Source: Chelatococcus sambhunathii
GTDB lineage: Bacteria; Pseudomonadota; Alphaproteobacteria; Rhizobiales; Methylopilaceae
Assembly (NCBI GenBank): GCA_031316315.1
Contig: JADBEO010000016.1
Span: 24,850 to 88,849, forward strand
Reading direction: 5' to 3'
DNA: 64,000 nt
Position numbers and translations under genes: made by a program
Shown here: positions 31,384 to 40,235 of the stretch, piece after piece
How positions within the stretch are numbered: the first letter of the stretch is position 1
How the letters are laid out: the number at the start of each line of letters is the position of its first letter
The notes under the pieces: model-generated
The model's database searches: none
The model's input: the letters and a program-made list of their open reading frames with translations, nothing else
Told to the model about the DNA's origin: nothing

Positions 31384-32060
31384 GCATGCGCATGAAAGCC
31401 GTCGCTCCGGCTCTGGTCTGCCTGACCGTCGCGAGCGCGGCCGCCGCCCACGCGCAGTCCTCCCTCGTCTGCCTGCGGGACGTCGCGCCGACGGTGGCGC
31501 AGGACATGCGCTACGCCGGCCCCAACAACTTCACGGGCGATCCCGTACCCGGCTACGACGCCGCCGAATGCTGGCTGGCGCGGCCTGCCGCCGAGGCGCT
31601 GGCCAAGGTGCAGGCGGAGATGGAGAAGGCCGGCAAGACGTTGATCGTCTACGACTGCTACCGCCCGGTGCGCGCGGTCCGGCACTTCCTCGCCTGGGCG
31701 AAGCGCCAGGGCGACAAGCGCGACCCGGCTTATTTTCCGCGAGTGGACGGGTCGAAGCTCGTCGAGCAGGGCTACATCGCGGCGCGATCGGCCCATTCCA
31801 CCGGCCTAGCTGTCGATCTCACCTTCGGGGATCCGAACACAAAAGAGCCGGTCGACACCGGCGGGCTGTTCGACCTGTTCGACTATATCAGCCACACCAA
31901 CGCGAAGGTGTCCGCCGAGGCTCGCGCGAACCGCAACATGCTCGTCGGCGCGATGGCGAAGGCGGGCTTCACAAATTACGCCGCCGAATGGTGGCACTAC
32001 GGCTTTAAGGGCTCGGCGCCGCAGCAGGACGTTCCCGTGAAGGCCTGCGGCGCGCGCTGA
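31380..32060 (+). CDS. ddpX: VanX/DdpX-like D-alanyl-D-alanine dipeptidase, exported
   Basis: This 226-residue protein has a signal peptide (AVAPALVCLTVASAAAAHAQ). The zinc site of the peptidase M15D family is complete: His139 and Asp146 in SAHSTGLAVDLTF, His206 with catalytic Glu203 in EWWHYGF. The YDCYRPVRA block is also typical. It hydrolyses D-Ala-D-Ala; periplasmic DdpX-type enzymes allow reuse of crosslinking by-products, whereas cytoplasmic VanX gives vancomycin resistance. The signal peptide and the absence of vanH/vanA genes point to the former. The start overlaps the caspase gene stop by 4 bases. Confidence 0.92.
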   Translation: MSMRMKAVAPALVCLTVASAAAAHAQSSLVCLRDVAPTVAQDMRYAGPNNFTGDPVPGYDAAECWLARPAAEALAKVQAEMEKAGKTLIVYDCYRPVRAVRHFLAWAKRQGDKRDPAYFPRVDGSKLVEQGYIAARSAHSTGLAVDLTFGDPNTKEPVDTGGLFDLFDYISHTNAKVSAEARANRNMLVGAMAKAGFTNYAAEWWHYGFKGSAPQQDVPVKACGAR

Positions 32061-32063
32061 ACG

Positions 32064-33095
32064 TCAGCGGCCGCGCCGCAAGAAGGCGGCGCAGGCGCCT
32101 TCGACGGCGAGATGCACGTGGTCGGCTGCGGCGTCGAAATCCGCCGGCGCGCGGACCGCGATGCGATGCTCGCCGACCGTGACGGTCAGGAGGCTGTGGT
32201 CGCCGCGGAAGCTGCGCTCCAGGATCGGCGCGTGCGCGCCGAGGCCATGCGCGACGAGGGCGATCTGCTCGGGCCGGACGCAGATGTCGGCCGCGCCCGA
32301 AACGCCCCGCGAGGCCTCGATCAGCTCCGCCGCGCCGATCGGCGTCTCGGCGCGTCCTTCATGGATCGTCCCGTCGAGCAGGATGGCGGGGCCGGTGATG
32401 CGCGCGGCCTCCAGGGTCCCGGGGGCGCGGTACACGGTCCGGGGCGCGCCTTGCTGGACGATGCGGCCGGCATGCATCACCGCGAGGCTGTCGGCGCTGG
32501 CGAAGGCCTCCTCCGGATCGTGCGTGACGATGATCGCGGTGGCGCCGGTCCGGCGCAGCGTCGCGACCACCTCCGCGCAGACGGAGCGCCGAAGCTCGAG
32601 ATCGAGGCCGTTGAAGGGCTCATCCAGCACGATCAGGCGCGGCCGCGGCGCGAGCGCGCGGGCGAGCGCGACGCGCTGCTGCTGGCCGCCGGACAGCTGG
32701 TGAGGATAGCGGTCGGCGAGCGCCTCGCAGCCGACCAGCGCCAGCGTCTCGGCGACCCGGCCCGAGCCGCGCTCTGCGCGGGGAAGGCCGTAGGCGACGT
32801 TGCCGGCGACGGTGAGATGCGGGAACAGCGCGCCTTCCTGCGGCACGTAGCCGATGCGGCGCTTCTCGGGGGGCGTGTGCGAAGCCGCCCGCGAGGCCGT
32901 CTCGCCGCCGATCGCGATCTCCCCGGCGTCGACGCGCTCGAACCCCGCGATCAGGCGCAGCAGGGTGGTCTTTCCGCAGCCCGAAGGGCCGAGCAGCGCC
33001 GCGATCTCGCCTTCGCGCACGGCGAGGTCGACGCCGCGCAGCACGGGCTGGCCGCCATAGGACTTCGAGACGCTGTCGACTGTGACGCTCGCCAT
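32064..33095 (-). CDS. fbpC: Ferric iron ABC transporter ATP-binding protein
   Basis: This 343-residue ATPase has Walker [12 protein letters not shown], the signature [15 protein letters not shown], Walker [13 protein letters not shown] and the H-loop [12 protein letters not shown]-terminal TOBE-like regulatory part follows ([32 protein letters not shown]), as in FbpC/PotA-type importers. It powers the FbpB permease encoded 5 bases upstream. It is the last gene of the minus-strand fbpA-fbpB-fbpC operon and is convergent with the VanX-like gene, whose stop is 3 bases away. Confidence 0.93.
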   Translation of the reverse strand: MASVTVDSVSKSYGGQPVLRGVDLAVREGEIAALLGPSGCGKTTLLRLIAGFERVDAGEIAIGGETASRAASHTPPEKRRIGYVPQEGALFPHLTVAGNVAYGLPRAERGSGRVAETLALVGCEALADRYPHQLSGGQQQRVALARALAPRPRLIVLDEPFNGLDLELRRSVCAEVVATLRRTGATAIIVTHDPEEAFASADSLAVMHAGRIVQQGAPRTVYRAPGTLEAARITGPAILLDGTIHEGRAETPIGAAELIEASRGVSGAADICVRPEQIALVAHGLGAHAPILERSFRGDHSLLTVTVGEHRIAVRAPADFDAAADHVHLAVEGACAAFLRRGR

Positions 33096-33100
33096 ACCGC

Positions 33101-34645
33101 TCAGAGATCGTGGAGTTCGAGGCTTTTGCGGGTGAACACATAGACGGGCGCGGCCGACAGCGCCACGAGCAGGGCCGCATAGGGCGCGGCGGCCGCGTAC
33201 TGCCCGTCATTGGAGCGGGACCAGACCTCGGTGGCGAGCGTCGTCACGCCGGTCGGGGCGAGCAGCAGCGTCGCGGTCAGTTCGCGCACGAGCTCCAGCG
33301 TCATGAGGGCGAGCGAGGCGCCGACGCCCGGCAGGATGTTCGGCAGGGTGACGGTGGCGAACGCCGCGAACGGCCCGCGGCCGAGGCTGCGGGCGACCTC
33401 CTCGAGCGCGGGCGGGGCGAGCTCGACGGAGGCGCGCAGCGCCGACTGCGCCAGCGGCAGGAACAGCATGGCGTAGGCGGCGATCAGCAGCGCCGTGGTC
33501 TGATAGAGCGCCGGGACGAGATGGATCGCAAACCATGTCAGGGCGAGCGCGACCACGAGGCCCGGCAGGCCGTGCACCACGTAGGGCAGTCGGTCCGCGA
33601 GCCGCGCCGCGGCGCCGCCGTGACGGCTGGCGGCGAGCACGAGCGGCAGCGCGAGCGCGGTCACCACGATCGCGCCCGGGAGCGCCAGGCTGAGCGAGCC
33701 CGTGATCGCCGCGCCGAGTTCGGACAGGCCGCGCGCCGTCGAGCGGCCGACGGAGAGCCAGTAGATGAGCATGCCGGCCGGCACGCCGGTCGCGAGCGCG
33801 CTCAGGGCCGAGAAGCCTGCGACGGCTGGGACGCGCCAGCGTCCGAGCGGCTGGAGACGCGGCGTCCGCCGTCCGCCTCGGCCGGAGCGCGAGAAACGGA
33901 TGTTTTTGCGGAGCCGCATCTCGCCGAGCGCGGCGGGAAGGGTCAGCGCCATCAGCACCGCCGACTGGAGCGCGGCCGAGGCGCTGTCGAATTGCAGCTC
34001 GTAGGACGAAAAGATCGCGGTGGTGAAGGTCTGGACCCGAAGCAGCGCGAGCGCCCCGAACTCCGCGAAGATATGCGCCAGCACAAGCAGCGCGCCGGCC
34101 CCGAGCGCCGGCCAGGCCTGCGGCAGCACCGCGCCGAAGAAGGTCGCGGTCCCGGAACGGCCGAGCGAGCGCGACACGTCCTCGAAGGCGGGGTCGATGC
34201 CGCGCAGGGCGGCGGCGACGGGCAGATACACGAGCGGGTAGTGCGACAGCGACAGGATCAGGATCGCGCCGCCCATCCCCTGGAAGGCGACGTCGAGCGA
34301 GGCCCAGGCGAAGCTCGCGACGAAGGCGGGGACCGCGAGCGGCAGCGCGAGCAGGATGCGCCACGCCGACCGGCCGGGGAGGTCCGTGCGCTCGACGCAC
34401 CATGCGGCCGCGACCCCGAGCAGGGCGGAGACGGCCGTCACCGCGACGCCGAGAAACAGCGTGTTGGCGAGGAGCTCGACGGTCCGCGCGCGGAACAGCT
34501 CCTCAGTGACGCCCCCGAGCCCCACGCCCCAGGCGCGCACGAGCACATAAGCGAGCGGCAGGACGATCAGCAGCGAGGGCGCCGCCGCCGCGAGCGCCAG
34601 CCATGGCGGCGCCGGCTCGCGCCGGACGGGCGCGGCGATGGTCAC
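33101..34645 (-). CDS. fbpB: Ferric iron ABC transporter permease (two fused permease halves)
   Basis: This 514-residue inner-membrane protein has about 12 helices and two copies of the binding-protein-dependent permease EAA loop: ALRGIDPAFEDVSRSLGRSG and RASVELAPPALEEVARSLGRGPF. The second half likely arose by internal duplication, typical of FbpB. The GTG start at 34645 overlaps the fbpA stop (GTGA), and no ATG is available near it. A basic loop (RLRKNIRFSRSGRGGRR) joins the halves. Confidence 0.92.
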   Translation of the reverse strand: MTIAAPVRREPAPPWLALAAAAPSLLIVLPLAYVLVRAWGVGLGGVTEELFRARTVELLANTLFLGVAVTAVSALLGVAAAWCVERTDLPGRSAWRILLALPLAVPAFVASFAWASLDVAFQGMGGAILILSLSHYPLVYLPVAAALRGIDPAFEDVSRSLGRSGTATFFGAVLPQAWPALGAGALLVLAHIFAEFGALALLRVQTFTTAIFSSYELQFDSASAALQSAVLMALTLPAALGEMRLRKNIRFSRSGRGGRRTPRLQPLGRWRVPAVAGFSALSALATGVPAGMLIYWLSVGRSTARGLSELGAAITGSLSLALPGAIVVTALALPLVLAASRHGGAAARLADRLPYVVHGLPGLVVALALTWFAIHLVPALYQTTALLIAAYAMLFLPLAQSALRASVELAPPALEEVARSLGRGPFAAFATVTLPNILPGVGASLALMTLELVRELTATLLLAPTGVTTLATEVWSRSNDGQYAAAAPYAALLVALSAAPVYVFTRKSLELHDL

Positions 34646-35658
34646 GCCAGCCCGGCCTCGCGCTGCAGTGAGAGCGCTTCGGCGGCGTCGCTGACGTCGT
34701 CGGTCGTGACGTCCGGCGGGTCGAGCTCGGCGAGGGGCTTGAGCGGATAGGGCGAGGCGACGCCGGGCCGGACCGGATATTCCGCCACCGCCTCGACGAT
34801 CGCCTTCTGGCCGGCCTCGCCGGTCATGAAGGCGAGGAACTGCTGCGCGAGTTCCGGGTTGCGGCTGGAGGCGAGGGCGCCCGCGGCCGACAGGGTCACC
34901 AGGGCGCCGGGATCCTTCGCGCCGAGATAATGCAGCTGGCAGCGCATGTTCTCCTCGCCGATCTCGTCGGCGACGGCGTACCAGTAGTAGCTGTTGACCA
35001 GCGCCGTCGCGATCTCGCCGCGCTGCACCGCCTGAACCGCGGCGACGTTGCCATTGTAGACCCGGCCGAAATCCTTCAGCCCCTTCAGCCAGGCGAGCGC
35101 CGCGTCGCGGCCCCTGAGCTTCAGGATGGCGAGCGACTGGCTCTGGAACTCGCCGCTGGTCGGCACATAGGCGACCTTGTCCTTCCAGGCCTCGTTCGCG
35201 AAATCGAGAACGGATCTCGGCAGGCTCTCCGGCCTCACCTGTTTGGCGTCGTAGGCGACGACCCGGCAGCGCGCCGTGACGCCGATCCACGCCCCATCCT
35301 TCGCAGCATAGGCGGCCGGGATCGTCGCCCGCGTCTCCTGCGCGACAGGGGCGAGGAGCTTGCGCTTCGCCAGCGTCACGACCGGCGCGGTCTCCTCGGA
35401 GAAGAACACGTCGGCCGGCGAGGCCGAGCCCTCCTCGATGATCTGGTTGGCGAGCTGCGCGCTGCCGCCCTTGCGGATCGCCACCCGCACGCCGGTCGCG
35501 TTCATGAAGGCCTGGACGACGGCGGTCGCGGGCTCAGCGTGCTGACCGTTGTAGAGCGTGAGCGTTCCGGCGGCGCGCGGACGAGACGGCCAGAGCGCGG
35601 GCGCCGCGAGCCCGACGCCGATCGCGCGGAGGACCGAGCGCCTGTCGCAAGCTTTCAT
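34642..35658 (-). CDS. fbpA: Ferric iron ABC transporter periplasmic binding protein
   Basis: This 338-residue periplasmic protein has an N-terminal twin-arginine-like signal (CDRRSVLRAIGVGLAAPALWPSRPRAA). The mature part opens GTLTLYNGQHAEPATAVVQAF. Further family blocks are SPADVFFSEE, TSGEFQSQSLAI and a paired-tyrosine region (NSYYWY) matching the two adjacent tyrosines that bind Fe3+ in FbpA. The ATG at 35658 is preferred over an in-frame TTG at 35676, though neither has a clear Shine-Dalgarno sequence. The Irr-box-like site at 35657-35673 overlaps this start, so iron control is likely. Its stop overlaps the fbpB GTG. Confidence 0.93.
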   Translation of the reverse strand: MKACDRRSVLRAIGVGLAAPALWPSRPRAAGTLTLYNGQHAEPATAVVQAFMNATGVRVAIRKGGSAQLANQIIEEGSASPADVFFSEETAPVVTLAKRKLLAPVAQETRATIPAAYAAKDGAWIGVTARCRVVAYDAKQVRPESLPRSVLDFANEAWKDKVAYVPTSGEFQSQSLAILKLRGRDAALAWLKGLKDFGRVYNGNVAAVQAVQRGEIATALVNSYYWYAVADEIGEENMRCQLHYLGAKDPGALVTLSAAGALASSRNPELAQQFLAFMTGEAGQKAIVEAVAEYPVRPGVASPYPLKPLAELDPPDVTTDDVSDAAEALSLQREAGLA

Positions 35659-35673
35659 TAGAATAACTCTAAA
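35657..35673 (-). promoter_or_regulatory. Iron-control element (Irr box-like) at fbpA
   Basis: The minus strand reads TTTAGAGTTATTCTAAT, 15 of 17 positions matching the rhizobial ICE consensus TTTAGAA-N3-TTCTAAA bound by Irr. It overlaps the fbpA start codon and lies ahead of an iron importer. If transcription starts just upstream, bound Irr would block it. The consensus is from known rhizobial work; binding here is inferred. Confidence 0.6.
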
Positions 35674-35862
35674 CAATTGAAATCATTCGCCAAGTCGTAA
35701 GAAGTCCTCCGCGTCGACGGTGTCAATGGCGTTTTGGCCCCGGGTCGTAGGGACACGCGATCAATCGTCGAGGCTCGCGTCTCCGTCCCGATCGATGGGC
35801 CTCGAGACGCCGCGAACGAGGCGGAGCTCGCGCTGCGCCGAAGCGTCGCCAGCCTGCTCTCG

Positions 35863-38013
35863 TCAGGCCCTCGTCGCGCGCCCGCCCTGCGGCAGCGTCA
35901 TCAGGATCTGCCTGTCCGCGACGCTCGCCACGCGGCTGTTGTGGGTGACGATGACGCGCGTCATCCGAAGCTGCTTCAGAACCGACAGAACGACGTCGAT
36001 GGCGCGCTCGTCGAGGTGGTTGGTCGGCTCGTCCAGCAGGAACAGCTTCGGCCGCCGATAGAGCGCGCGGGCGATGAAGATGCGCTGCTTCTGCCCCCCG
36101 GAGAGCGTCGAGCCCATGTCGCCGACAAGCGTCTCGTAGCCCATCGCCATGCGCGTCACGTCGTGGTCGATGCCGGCGGCGGCCGCGCACTGGCGAACGT
36201 AGGCGAGGTCCAGCGCCGGATCGAAGCAGGCGATGTTCTCAGCGATCGAGCCGGCGAACAGGCGGTCGTCCTGCAGCACGCAGCCGATCCGCTCGCGATA
36301 GCTCGCCATCGAGCGCGCGTTGAGCGGCGCGCCGTCAATCTCGATTGAGCCCGAGGTCGGCGGCAGCAGGCCGGACAGCATCTTCAGCAGGGTGGATTTC
36401 CCGCAGCCCGACGGGCCGAGCAGCGCGACGCATTCGCCGGGGCGGATGTCGAGGTTGAAGTCGCGCACGATCGACTGTTCCCCGTCGCCATAGGAGAAGC
36501 CGACGTCCTTCATGGCGATCGCAGTCGCCCCGGCGTCAGTCGCAGGACAGAGCGGTTCGGCGGCGAGCTCGCGGGTCGTCAGCGCGATGTCGGCGAGCCG
36601 CTCGGCCTGCAGGTTCAGCATGCGCATCTTGAAGCCGGCGGAGACGAGGCTTTCGATGCGGGTCGAGAATTGATCCTTGTAGGCGAGGAAGGCGATCAGC
36701 ATGCCGAGCGTAATCGACCGGTCGATCACCGAGATCGCGCCGAGATAGAGGATCAGCACCCGGTCCAGCCCGAACAGCAGCTTCGTAGCCGACTGGAACA
36801 GCACGTCGAGCTTCTGGGTGTGGAGCTTGGCGTTGAAGCGGTCGACCAGCAGGTTCAGCCAGGTCGAGGTGCGCCGCTCCTCGAGGCCGAACAGCTTCAC
36901 CGTGGTCGCGCCGCGCAGCGTCTCGAGGAAATGCGTGTTCTCGCGCGCCGACTGGACGATCGTCTCCTCCGACGCCTGCCGGTAGGGCCCGTAGGCGCCG
37001 AGCCGGATAGCGACGTAGATCGCCGTGGTGACGAGCGCGACGAGCGCGAGCCAGCCGCCGAACAGAATCATCATCACGACGAGCCCGACCGCCATCACCC
37101 CGTCGACCATCGACAGCACGGAAGTCGTCGACAGCGTGTCCTGCACGGTCTCCAGCGACCGGAATCTCGAGGTGACGTCGCCGACATGGCGCTTTTCGAA
37201 ATAGTCGAGCGGCAGCCGGATCATGTGGGAGAATAGGCTGCTCGCCCACTGCACGTTGAGCGCGGCCGACAGCGCCATGATCCCCCATGATCGGGCGGCC
37301 CACATCGCGGTCTGGAGCACGACGAGCAGGCCGAGCCCGAGTGCGACCAGCGTGACGAGGTCGTGGTCGCCGGCGACGATCGCCTGGTCGATGATGATCT
37401 GCGTGCCGAACGGCACCGCCAGCGTGAAGACCTCGAAGGCGAGCGACAGTGCGAGCAGCTGGACGATCGCGCGCGGGAGGCCCGCGACGTTGCGGAACAG
37501 GTCGAGGATGCGGATCGTCTGGCGCTCGTCGGCCGGCGCGAAGTCGCGCGTCGGGGTCAGCTCCAGCGCGACGCCGGTGAAGGTTTTGGACACTTCCTCC
37601 AGCGAGAGCGTCCGCCTGCCGATCGCGGGGTCGAGGATCGTCGCCGTGCGCGCCCCGACGCTCTCCAGCACGACGAAATGGTTGAAGCCCCAGTGCAGCA
37701 CGCAAGGGGTCGCGAGCTCCGGCAGGGACGGCATCTCGACCCGGAGCGCACGCGCGGACAACTGCATCCGGCCGGCGATGCCGATCATCTGCTTGAGCGT
37801 CAGCCCGCCGAGCGAGGTCGAAAAGCGCCGTCGCAGCGTCGCGAGGTCGACCAGCCGGCCATGCGCGCCGGAGATCATGGCGAGGCAGGCGAGCCCGCAT
37901 TCGGCGGCCTCGGTCTGCAGGATCGCCGGCGTCCTCGCACGCGAAAAACCGAAGGAGAGTCGCTGGACGAGCGGGCGCGCGGCTTCCGCCGCCGCGAAGA
38001 CGGTCGCGTTCAT
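35863..38013 (-). CDS. Peptidase-containing ABC exporter (C39 family, bacteriocin-type)
   Basis: This 716-residue protein has an N-terminal C39 peptidase (about 30-150) with intact catalytic residues: Cys39 in QTEAAECGLACLAM, His112 in WGFNHFVVLE, Asp128 in ILDPAIGRR. A six-helix exporter domain (about 165-450) follows, then an ATPase domain with Walker A GPSGCGKSTLL, signature LSGGQKQR and Walker B LFLLDEPTNHLDE. Such exporters cut double-glycine leaders and move the mature peptide out. The start overlaps the HlyD gene stop (TGATG), so the two are coupled. A matching GG-leader peptide is encoded divergently at 39989. No outer-membrane TolC gene is in the window. Confidence 0.93.
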   Translation of the reverse strand: MNATVFAAAEAARPLVQRLSFGFSRARTPAILQTEAAECGLACLAMISGAHGRLVDLATLRRRFSTSLGGLTLKQMIGIAGRMQLSARALRVEMPSLPELATPCVLHWGFNHFVVLESVGARTATILDPAIGRRTLSLEEVSKTFTGVALELTPTRDFAPADERQTIRILDLFRNVAGLPRAIVQLLALSLAFEVFTLAVPFGTQIIIDQAIVAGDHDLVTLVALGLGLLVVLQTAMWAARSWGIMALSAALNVQWASSLFSHMIRLPLDYFEKRHVGDVTSRFRSLETVQDTLSTTSVLSMVDGVMAVGLVVMMILFGGWLALVALVTTAIYVAIRLGAYGPYRQASEETIVQSARENTHFLETLRGATTVKLFGLEERRTSTWLNLLVDRFNAKLHTQKLDVLFQSATKLLFGLDRVLILYLGAISVIDRSITLGMLIAFLAYKDQFSTRIESLVSAGFKMRMLNLQAERLADIALTTRELAAEPLCPATDAGATAIAMKDVGFSYGDGEQSIVRDFNLDIRPGECVALLGPSGCGKSTLLKMLSGLLPPTSGSIEIDGAPLNARSMASYRERIGCVLQDDRLFAGSIAENIACFDPALDLAYVRQCAAAAGIDHDVTRMAMGYETLVGDMGSTLSGGQKQRIFIARALYRRPKLFLLDEPTNHLDERAIDVVLSVLKQLRMTRVIVTHNSRVASVADRQILMTLPQGGRATRA

Positions 38014-39455
38014 CAGCCGCCCTCCCTCGCCTGGCCGGCGCCGCCCTCGTCCTTGGGCCCTCCGTGAAGCGGCTTGAGGCTGTAGAGCGGATTGAGGATC
38101 CACTGCCAGATCGGCCGCGAGTCGAGGAAGATGTCGGCCTCGACCTGCATGCCCGGCTGCAGCTGCTGGCGCTTGCCGTACGCCGTGATCTCGGCCGCCT
38201 GCGGCTTCACGGTGAGGCGGTAGAGGGCGCCGCGACCCTGCAGCTCCGCCGGCATCGGCACGCCGTTGTCGACCTCCTCTTGGCGTAGCGCCGCCCGCGA
38301 AATGGCGGTCACGACGCCGGGATGCTGCCCGAACTTCTGGTAGGGGAAGGCCGCGTAGCGCAGCATCACCTGCGCGCCCTCGCGCGCGAAGCCGATCGCG
38401 CTCGACTCCGCGTAGAGATTGGCCTGGAGCGTGCCGCTGTCCGGCACGATGGTCAGCAGCGGCGCTCCGTTCGGCACCGACTGGCCGGCATGGGCGACGA
38501 CCGCGGTGACGCGGCCGGTCTCCGGCGCGACGATCTCGATCCGCCGCTGCGCCTCGGTCTCGGCGATGGTGCGGTCGGCTTCGGCGATCTGCCGGCGGAT
38601 CTCCGACAGCTTCGACCCGCTCTCGCGGTCGATCTGGGTGATCTCGGCCTTGGAGGCGTTCTCGTCGCTTTCGAGCCGCACCCGGTCGCGCCGCAGCTGC
38701 TCGAGCTGGGTCTTCTCGGTCATCATCCGGGCGCGGCGGTCGGCGACGTCGCGCTGGATGGTGATGCCGCGCTTCAGATAATCCTTGTAGCTGTCGAGCT
38801 CCTCCTCCAGCACCCGGACATAGTCCTCTCCGGTCGCGATCTGGCGGTCGACCTGGGCGATCTCGCGCGCGAGATCGGCCAGCTTCACCTTCAGCGCCTC
38901 CTGGCGCTCCTTGTCCGCCACGGTGCGGCGCAGCAGCTCGTTCTGCAGTTCCTCCCGCTGCGACTTGAGAGCCGAAAGCACCGTCTCGCTGGCGCCGCCG
39001 AGCTCGGTCTGGCGGTCGAGGTCGAGCAGGTAGAGCGGCTGGCCCTTCGCGACGCGGTCGCCGTCGGCGACCTTGAGCGAGAGGATGCGCGCCTGCTGGG
39101 GGGCGGCGAGCTTGATCAGGCCGCCGCTCGGCGCGAGCACCCCCTGCACGCGGGCGCGCTGGGTATACTGGCCGAAGACGAGGAAGGCGATCAGCGCGAG
39201 AGCGAGCGCCGCGCCGACGGGAGCGACCACGCGCATCGGCCAGGGCTGCACGGCCTGGGTCTTGCCGAGCCACTGGTCCGCGCGCGCCGATAGCGCGTCG
39301 GCGCGGAACAGGGGAAGGGCGGGCTTTTGAACAGCCGGCTGGGCCGGCTCCAGCGGCGCAGGCGGAGCGGCGGGAGAGAACCGCCGCCCCTCCGCCTGCT
39401 GGGCGGACGTCGGCGCGGCGGTCGTGGAAACAGTGGGCTGCGCCTCAGCGCTCAT
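38013..39455 (-). CDS. HlyD-family membrane-fusion adaptor for the C39 exporter
   Basis: This 480-residue protein has an Ala/Pro-rich cytoplasmic N-terminus (1-75) and one membrane helix (MRVVAPVGAALALALIAFLVFGQ). A lipoyl half-motif (GGLIKLAAPQQARILSLKVADGDRVAKGQPLYLLD) leads into a long alpha-helical hairpin (about 150-290, coiled coil, KSQREELQNELLRR to AEADRTIAETEAQRR). The second lipoyl half and beta-barrel follow (VAPETGRVTAVVAHAGQSVPNGAPLLTIVP). It bridges the ABC exporter and an outer-membrane TolC. The ATG at 39455 has GAGGGA upstream. It is first in the two-gene operon and divergent from the GG-leader peptide. Confidence 0.93.
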   Translation of the reverse strand: MSAEAQPTVSTTAAPTSAQQAEGRRFSPAAPPAPLEPAQPAVQKPALPLFRADALSARADQWLGKTQAVQPWPMRVVAPVGAALALALIAFLVFGQYTQRARVQGVLAPSGGLIKLAAPQQARILSLKVADGDRVAKGQPLYLLDLDRQTELGGASETVLSALKSQREELQNELLRRTVADKERQEALKVKLADLAREIAQVDRQIATGEDYVRVLEEELDSYKDYLKRGITIQRDVADRRARMMTEKTQLEQLRRDRVRLESDENASKAEITQIDRESGSKLSEIRRQIAEADRTIAETEAQRRIEIVAPETGRVTAVVAHAGQSVPNGAPLLTIVPDSGTLQANLYAESSAIGFAREGAQVMLRYAAFPYQKFGQHPGVVTAISRAALRQEEVDNGVPMPAELQGRGALYRLTVKPQAAEITAYGKRQQLQPGMQVEADIFLDSRPIWQWILNPLYSLKPLHGGPKDEGGAGQAREGG

Positions 39456-39713
39456 GAAACGGTCCCTCGACCGTCCTCGCCCGGCCGACTGGCGGGCTCT
39501 TCAAACCCCGAGAAAAGCGGCCAAAATGAGCGCTCGGATGCGCGGCGGGGTTTTCCCCTTGAGTTGAGGGGGCTTACGCGACATCGCCCGACAACGGCTG
39601 TGAGAAGGTGATTCGCCGCGCGGTCGTCTGCGGCGGCGAGTCGCAGTTTTCCTGTCGAGCCACTGAGAGCCGTGCGCCGTCGAGGGCGTCCGCCGTTTGG
39701 CGCCGCGGCGCGT

Positions 39714-39738
39714 CGGCGCCGCCGGTTCGGCGGCGCCG
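39714..39738. promoter_or_regulatory. 11-bp perfect hairpin in the divergent export/peptide intergenic region
   Basis: CGGCGCCGCCG-GTT-CGGCGGCGCCG lies near the middle of the 533-base gap (39456-39988) between hlyD and the peptide gene. No other gene is seen in this gap. The hairpin could be an attenuator or a rho-independent-like stop for one leader transcript, or an operator. Its role is unknown. Confidence 0.4.
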
Positions 39739-39988
39739 CAAATGTGCCGAGAGCCCGGCCCCGCGCCGCAGACCACTGAGCTGCGGACGAAAAACCGTGA
39801 TCACATTCCAGCCACGTTTCAATGAGTCGAAGAATTCCCGCGGCCACGCAACCGCGGCGCCACAATTGGCTCGGGGGTTGAAGGCCGGAAGACTTGGTGC
39901 TCCCTTCGGCGACGGAGCGCCTGTTCCGGCGCTTCTTCAAACATTGGCTGGGCGCGCGATCCGCGTCCTTCCCAAGGGAGAAGACGAC

Positions 39989-40198
39989 ATGTCGAAATTT
40001 GAGACGATCCGCGAGCTGAACGCGGCTGAACTTGACGATGTCGCCGGCGGCCTGTCGGTCGGCCTCGGACTGAACGTCGACGCCAGCGGCGAGCTCGCCG
40101 CGGTGTCCGGCGTGGTCGATCAGGTCGGCGGTCTCGTCGGCGGTCTGCTCGGCACGGTGACGGGCGCTCTGCCGGACGTTTCGGGCGGCGTTTCATAG
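39989..40198 (+). CDS. Double-glycine-leader peptide, predicted secreted bacteriocin-like peptide
   Basis: This 69-residue precursor has a leader, MSKFETIRELNAAELDDVAGG, that has every mark of a C39 substrate: hydrophobic residues at spaced positions, EL...V and a Gly-Gly at residues 20-21. The predicted mature peptide (48 residues, LSVGLGLNVDASGELAAVSG and onward) is Gly/Val/Leu rich with GGLVGGLLG-type glycine spacing. It has no Cys, Lys or Arg and several Asp/Glu, so it is anionic, unlike most class II bacteriocins. GGGAG lies nine bases before the ATG. It is divergent from a C39 exporter and HlyD gene. No immunity gene is evident next to it. Confidence 0.85.
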   Translation: MSKFETIRELNAAELDDVAGGLSVGLGLNVDASGELAAVSGVVDQVGGLVGGLLGTVTGALPDVSGGVS

Positions 40199-40210
40199 GT
40201 CGGAACGCCC

Positions 40211-40235
40211 GCGGCGGGCGGTCGACGCCCGCCGC
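40211..40235 (+). terminator. Hairpin after the GG-leader peptide gene
   Basis: GCGGCGGGCG-GTCGA-CGCCCGCCGC, a perfect 10-bp stem 12 bases after the peptide stop. There is no T-run, so termination would need another factor, or the hairpin may stabilise the short transcript. Confidence 0.5.

Noticed and set aside
31380..32060. Vancomycin-resistance determinant
   Set aside because: The dipeptidase carries a signal peptide and lacks vanH/vanA/vanRS partners; in a Gram-negative background a peptidoglycan-recycling role is more likely.
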